A stretch of 8,287 nucleotides of DNA, taken from contig JAQBVH010000104.1 of assembly GCA_027623615.1 (NCBI GenBank), positions 1 through 8,287 on the forward strand, written 5' to 3'. The notes under the pieces are model-generated. The model ran no database searches. It had not been told where the DNA came from and saw only the letters and a program-made list of their open reading frames with translations. Each line of letters opens with the position of its first letter. Position 1 is the first letter of the stretch. Of this stretch, positions 5,468-8,287 are shown piece after piece. Source of the DNA: Planctomycetota bacterium (GTDB lineage Bacteria > Planctomycetota > UBA1135 > GCA-002686595). The translations under genes were made by a program, and so were the position numbers.

Positions 5468-6273
5468 ATCATGGTCAACTCCGTGGGCCCGCTGCGGATC
5501 AGGATGGAGTCGAGCGGGAAGAGGGGTGCCAGGGCCTCCTCCGTGAGCTCGGTGTCACCGAGCTCCCAGCCGTCGGTCGGGATCCTCAACACGAGGGCGG
5601 GAGGATGCTCGCGGCAGGCCTCGACCAGATCACGATAGAGGTCCGGGGGGCAGCCCCGGGGTTCGACGAAGACGAGTCCGCCGAAGAACGGTTGCTTGGG
5701 TAGGACCTCGTCCAGGGATCCGGCCAGGAGCTCGCGGGGTGGGCCCCCGGTCTCGAGGGCGACCCACCGGACTTCTCCGTCAGGATCACTGCGCACGGTG
5801 AGCAGGTCCGTGGGTTTCCAGGCGAGCATCGACAGCCTGTCCATGTGGATCGCGCCACCGCCGTATTCCTCCAGCATCGCGAGCAGGTGGCGACCGCGTA
5901 CCACCTCCGCGAAGTTGATCGGCTGTCGGATGCAGTGGTAGGAGGCCGATGGATGTGCGGCCCGGAGCTGCGCGAGCAGGGCCTCGCTGCGTTGGACCAG
6001 GGCAGGCGCAGGGTCGAGCGGGAGGAGGACGACGAGGGCCCCATAGGCCAGAGGATCGGGATCCGACTCGCTCAGGCATGGGGCCACATCCAGTGAGACC
6101 GACTCACCGGTCGTCACCAGGTAGCGGAAGTCCTCTCCCGCCGGGTCGGCTGGCCAGACGAGGAGCTGCGGGGTCCGCGGGTTGCTGAGATCGCTCGCGA
6201 AGACGTGATGGCGATCGACGGACGAGAAGCACCCGCTGAGGATGGCTGGGCAGAGCACGAAGAGGGAGCGCAT
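5446..6273 (-). CDS. Predicted lipoprotein of unknown function
   Basis: The 275-residue product starts with MRSLFVLCPAILSGC, a short signal peptide ending in a lipobox (LSGC) with Cys15 as the expected lipidated residue. Phe16-Ser17 follows, with no Asp retention signal, which suggests outer-membrane sorting if that rule applies here. The mature part is a soluble alpha/beta mix with hydrophobic strands (GALVVLLPLD at 78-87, GGLVFVEP at 198-205, PALVLRIP at 225-232) and cysteines 66, 114, 208 and 220. I do not recognise the family. Codon use and length support a real gene. The ATG at 6273 has GGGGAGG only one base upstream, closer than normal, but later starts would destroy the signal peptide. 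The gene converges on, and overlaps by 19 bp, the TRAP gene; the gutted gene upstream (6313-6587) points the same way. Confidence 0.75.
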   Translation of the reverse strand: MRSLFVLCPAILSGCFSSVDRHHVFASDLSNPRTPQLLVWPADPAGEDFRYLVTTGESVSLDVAPCLSESDPDPLAYGALVVLLPLDPAPALVQRSEALLAQLRAAHPSASYHCIRQPINFAEVVRGRHLLAMLEEYGGGAIHMDRLSMLAWKPTDLLTVRSDPDGEVRWVALETGGPPRELLAGSLDEVLPKQPFFGGLVFVEPRGCPPDLYRDLVEACREHPPALVLRIPTDGWELGDTELTEEALAPLFPLDSILIRSGPTELTMIAQPNEN

Positions 6274-6312
6274 GCCTCCCCACGGCGCGGCCGCCTCTCT
6301 GAGTTCACTCCC

Positions 6313-6587
6313 CTAGAAGAAACCCACCGACAGCGCGTCCGTGAAGTTCGACGTGCTGCCCGGGTTCGCGTCGCGGAACCAGGCCTGGAAGTTCCAGGTC
6401 TCGCCGGGCTGGATCGCGCCGTGGCCGGGGACGGCGTTCAGGTTGATGGGCAGCTCGAAGCCGCCCGCTGCGCGGTCTCCTCGAGGTCCATCGGCCGGAC
6501 CTGCTGGTCGAGCACGTGGGAGAAGTACTGCCCGGCGGCCGGGGCGCAGAGCAGGACGAGCGAAGCGAGGGCGGAGAGGTGGCGCAT
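6313..6587 (-). pseudogene. Gutted secreted-protein gene: signal peptide joined out of frame to the C-terminal module
   Basis: On the minus strand ATG at 6587 opens a clear signal peptide (MRHLSALASLVLLCAPAAG) and continues QYFSHVLDQQVRPMDLEETAQRAA before going out-of-frame. A second frame supplies GGFELPINLN, then IQPGETWNFQAWFRD and FTDALSVGFF, ending at TAG 6313-6315. That is the final ~50 residues of the module ending the FG-GAP gene. The frame switch lies near 6465-6485. Correcting it would give only about 91 residues, whereas the module alone is normally about 130, so the middle of the gene appears deleted as well as frameshifted. GGAG lies 10 nt upstream of the ATG. The long open frame through 6313-7230 is antisense to the cytochrome gene for most of its length and is not a real gene. 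Confidence 0.75.
6370..6414 (-). repeat. Dispersed repeat copy 2 (C-terminal module core)
   Basis: Encodes IQPGETWNFQAWFRD on the minus strand and matches 3165-3209 at 41 of 45 positions. The two copies are inverted relative to each other and about 3.2 kb apart, so recombination between them would invert the intervening genes. Confidence 0.85.
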
Positions 6588-6671
6588 GGGAGGTTCGCTC
6601 CAGCGTAGGGGGCGAGCGGACCGGAGGGGCTCCAGAAGGTTCCAGCCAACGCTGGGCCCGGTTCCGTCCCA

Positions 6672-6701
6672 CTCCCGACATTGTTGCACCCGCTCCCGAC
6701 A
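6672..6701. repeat. Two direct repeats of ctcccgaca, 21 bp apart
   Basis: ctcccgaca occurs at 6672-6680 and 6693-6701. The 21-bp start-to-start distance is two helical turns, typical of tandem activator sites on one DNA face. They lie in the divergent space between the gutted gene (start 6587) and the cytochrome gene (start 6766). A regulator is not identifiable. Confidence 0.4.
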
Positions 6702-6728
6702 GCCCTGGGAACCGCAGTTCGCTGGGCC

Positions 6729-6737
6729 TGTTATGAC
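6729..6737 (+). promoter_or_regulatory. Candidate extended -10 promoter of the PSCyt1 gene
   Basis: TG-T-TATGAC forms an extended -10 box, with TATGAC matching TATAAT at four of six positions. It lies 28 nt before the ATG at 6766, and no -35 box is apparent 17 bp upstream, as is common for extended -10 promoters. The repeats at 6672-6701 lie about 30-60 bp upstream, a suitable activator position. Confidence 0.35.
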
Positions 6738-6765
6738 TTGGGTGGATCGAACCGAAGAAACAACC

Positions 6766-8287
6766 ATGTCTGCTGCTCCCTTCGCCCTCGGTGTCCTCCT
6801 GCTCGCCCCGCTGGTCACTGCCCAGGATCGCGACGTCGACTGGGGCCGCCTCAGCCAACGCTTCGACAGGAACGGCGACGGTGAGGTCACGCGCGACGAG
6901 TTCGACCGACCGCGCGCGTTCCGCTTCCTCGACAAGAACAAGGACGGGGTCCTCTCGAGGGCGGACTTCGACGAAGGCGAGGAGGAGGCCGGCGAGGAGA
7001 TGAGCGGCGCGCCGGACGCACCTCCCAGCGCCGAAGGCCTGGCGCTCTACGAGTCCGACGTCCTGCCCATCCTCGAGTCGAGCTGCTACGACTGCCACGC
7101 AGAGACCTCCAAGCGCGTCAAGGGCGGGCTCAAGCTCGACTCGCGCGCCGCCCTGCTCGAGGGCGGCCACTCCGGCCCGGCGATCGTGCCCGGCGACCCG
7201 GACGCCAGCCTGTTCATGGAGGCGGTGCACTACGGCGATCCGGACTTCGCCATGCCCCCCGACGGCAAGCTCGACGAGGCGGACCTCGCTGCTCTCGCGC
7301 AGTGGATCGAGCTTGGGGCGCCGTTCCCCTCGACCGGCGACGACGTCCCTGCGCTGCCCACCGAGGACGGGACGGCGATCGACATCGAGGCGGGCAAGCA
7401 GTGGTGGGCCTTCCGACCGGTAACCAGGCCTGAGGTGCCGACGCCCGCGGAGGCCGATTGGGTCTGGAGCGCGGTCGACGCGTTCCTCAAGTTGCGCATG
7501 GAGCAGGCCGGCGTCACGCCGGTCGGGGACGCGGACAAGGCCAGCTGGCTGCGGCGGGTCACCTTCGACCTGACCGGCCTGCAGCCGACCCCGGCGGAGC
7601 TCGAGGCCTTCCTCGCGGACGATGCCGCACAGAGCTACGAGGTCGTGGTCGAGCGCCTGCTCGCGTCACCGCGCTACGCCGAGCGCTGGGGCCGCCACTG
7701 GCTCGACGTCGCGCGCTACGCGGAGTCGAGCGGTAAGGACTCGAACGTCGTCTATCCCCACGCGTGGCGCTACCGGGACTGGGTGATCGACGCTTTCGAG
7801 GCGGACCTGCCCTACGACCAGTTCCTCAGCCAGCAGCTCGCCGGTGATCTCCTGCCCGCCAGCAGCGACGACGAGCGCGCTGCCCAGCAGATCGCGACCG
7901 GCTACCTGGCCATCGGCCCCAAGAGTCACAACACGCGCAACCCGGTCCAGTTCACGGTCGACATGGTCGACGAGCAGATCGACGCGATCTCGCGCGGGAT
8001 GCTCGGCGTGACCCTGGCCTGCGCCCGCTGCCACGACCACAAGTTCGATCCGATCCCGATCGAGGACTACTACGCGATGGCGGGCATCCTCGGCAGCACC
8101 GAGACCCTGTACGGCACGCACCGCAGCCTCGGCAACCTGCGCGCCGCGGAGCTGGTCGAGCTGCCCCTCGAGGCGCGCGTGCCGAACGGGCCGCAGATGC
8201 CCTCCGAGCTGCGCCGCCTGTTCGAGCGCCGGCAGGAGGGCCTGGAGCGTGGCCTCGCGAACGCCACGTCGGACGTCGAGGACCTCG
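6766..8287 (+). CDS. Secreted EF-hand, planctomycete cytochrome C (PSCyt1) and PSCyt2/DUF1549 protein, 3' end outside window
   Basis: 507 codons are visible and the frame runs off the right edge. A signal peptide (residues 1-19, VTA before Gln20) is followed by two EF-hand loops: DRNGDGEVTRDE (34-45) and DKNKDGVLSRAD (56-67, Asp instead of Glu at loop position 12). PSCyt1 follows: CYDCH (107-111) is a c-type heme site and MPPDGKL (from Met163) supplies a probable axial Met. WWAFRPV (213-219) opens the next part. PSCyt2 includes RRVTFDLTGL, ERWGRHWLDVARYAES and CARCHDHKFDP (from Cys419), a second CxxCH. Family members usually end with PSD1/DUF1553, expected just outside. They are periplasmic or surface proteins, often next to DUF1501 or sulfatase genes and proposed to serve polymer breakdown; the reaction is not established. 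ATG 6766 places the signal peptide correctly. Confidence 0.93.
   Translation, partial: MSAAPFALGVLLLAPLVTAQDRDVDWGRLSQRFDRNGDGEVTRDEFDRPRAFRFLDKNKDGVLSRADFDEGEEEAGEEMSGAPDAPPSAEGLALYESDVLPILESSCYDCHAETSKRVKGGLKLDSRAALLEGGHSGPAIVPGDPDASLFMEAVHYGDPDFAMPPDGKLDEADLAALAQWIELGAPFPSTGDDVPALPTEDGTAIDIEAGKQWWAFRPVTRPEVPTPAEADWVWSAVDAFLKLRMEQAGVTPVGDADKASWLRRVTFDLTGLQPTPAELEAFLADDAAQSYEVVVERLLASPRYAERWGRHWLDVARYAESSGKDSNVVYPHAWRYRDWVIDAFEADLPYDQFLSQQLAGDLLPASSDDERAAQQIATGYLAIGPKSHNTRNPVQFTVDMVDEQIDAISRGMLGVTLACARCHDHKFDPIPIEDYYAMAGILGSTETLYGTHRSLGNLRAAELVELPLEARVPNGPQMPSELRRLFERRQEGLERGLANATSDVEDL

Noticed and set aside
6313..7230. 305-codon minus-strand open frame ending in the C-terminal module
   Set aside because: Only its last ~50 codons are meaningful. 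The rest is antisense to the PSCyt1 gene and its promoter region, and the real signal peptide is in another frame from 6587.
1..8287. CRISPR array, transposase or insertion-sequence ends, tRNA or rRNA genes, defence cluster
   Set aside because: Reading both strands showed no regularly spaced repeats, no transposase or integrase motifs and no tRNA-like cloverleaf. The only dispersed repeat is a protein-domain copy.

Overview
The window is uniformly GC-rich DNA that reads as part of a Planctomycetota chromosome. The strongest clue is the gene running off the right edge. It carries a planctomycete cytochrome C domain (PSCyt1) followed by a PSCyt2/DUF1549 domain, a pairing largely confined to Planctomycetota and related phyla. 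Secreted FG-GAP propeller proteins, choice-of-anchor-Q-type beta-helix ends and a shared C-terminal module point the same way. The lineage is inferred from domain content, not from a marker gene.

Layout from left to right. (1) 2-1105, plus: the C-terminal part of an alpha-helical, TPR-like protein. (2) 1106-1651: no intact gene; it holds a promoter-like pair, a perfect 10-bp inverted repeat, the frameshifted 3' end of a beta-helix surface protein and a strong 13-bp hairpin. (3) 1652-3266, plus: a secreted seven-bladed FG-GAP propeller gene broken by one frameshift near 1944-1946. (4) 3278-4243, minus: an intact Gfo/Idh/MocA oxidoreductase. (5) 4301-5464, plus: an intact TakP-like TRAP-transporter substrate-binding protein with a Tat-type signal, divergent from the oxidoreductase across 57 bp. 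(6) 5446-6273, minus: an unrecognised lipoprotein whose 3' end overlaps the TRAP gene. (7) 6313-6587, minus: a gutted secreted-protein gene that keeps its signal peptide and the last ~50 codons of the C-terminal module also found in the FG-GAP gene. (8) 6766 to the right edge, plus: a secreted EF-hand + PSCyt1 + PSCyt2 protein, cut by the window end.

The genes do not form one obvious pathway. The only plausible functional pair is the divergent oxidoreductase/TRAP binding protein (small-molecule uptake and oxidation), and no TRAP membrane subunits are present. The most notable pattern is that three secreted or surface protein genes are damaged, two by frameshift plus loss of most of the gene and one by a single frameshift, while the cytosolic, transport and cytochrome-type genes are intact. 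I found no CRISPR array, transposase, tRNA, rRNA or recognisable defence or biosynthetic cluster, and no convincing new multi-gene system.
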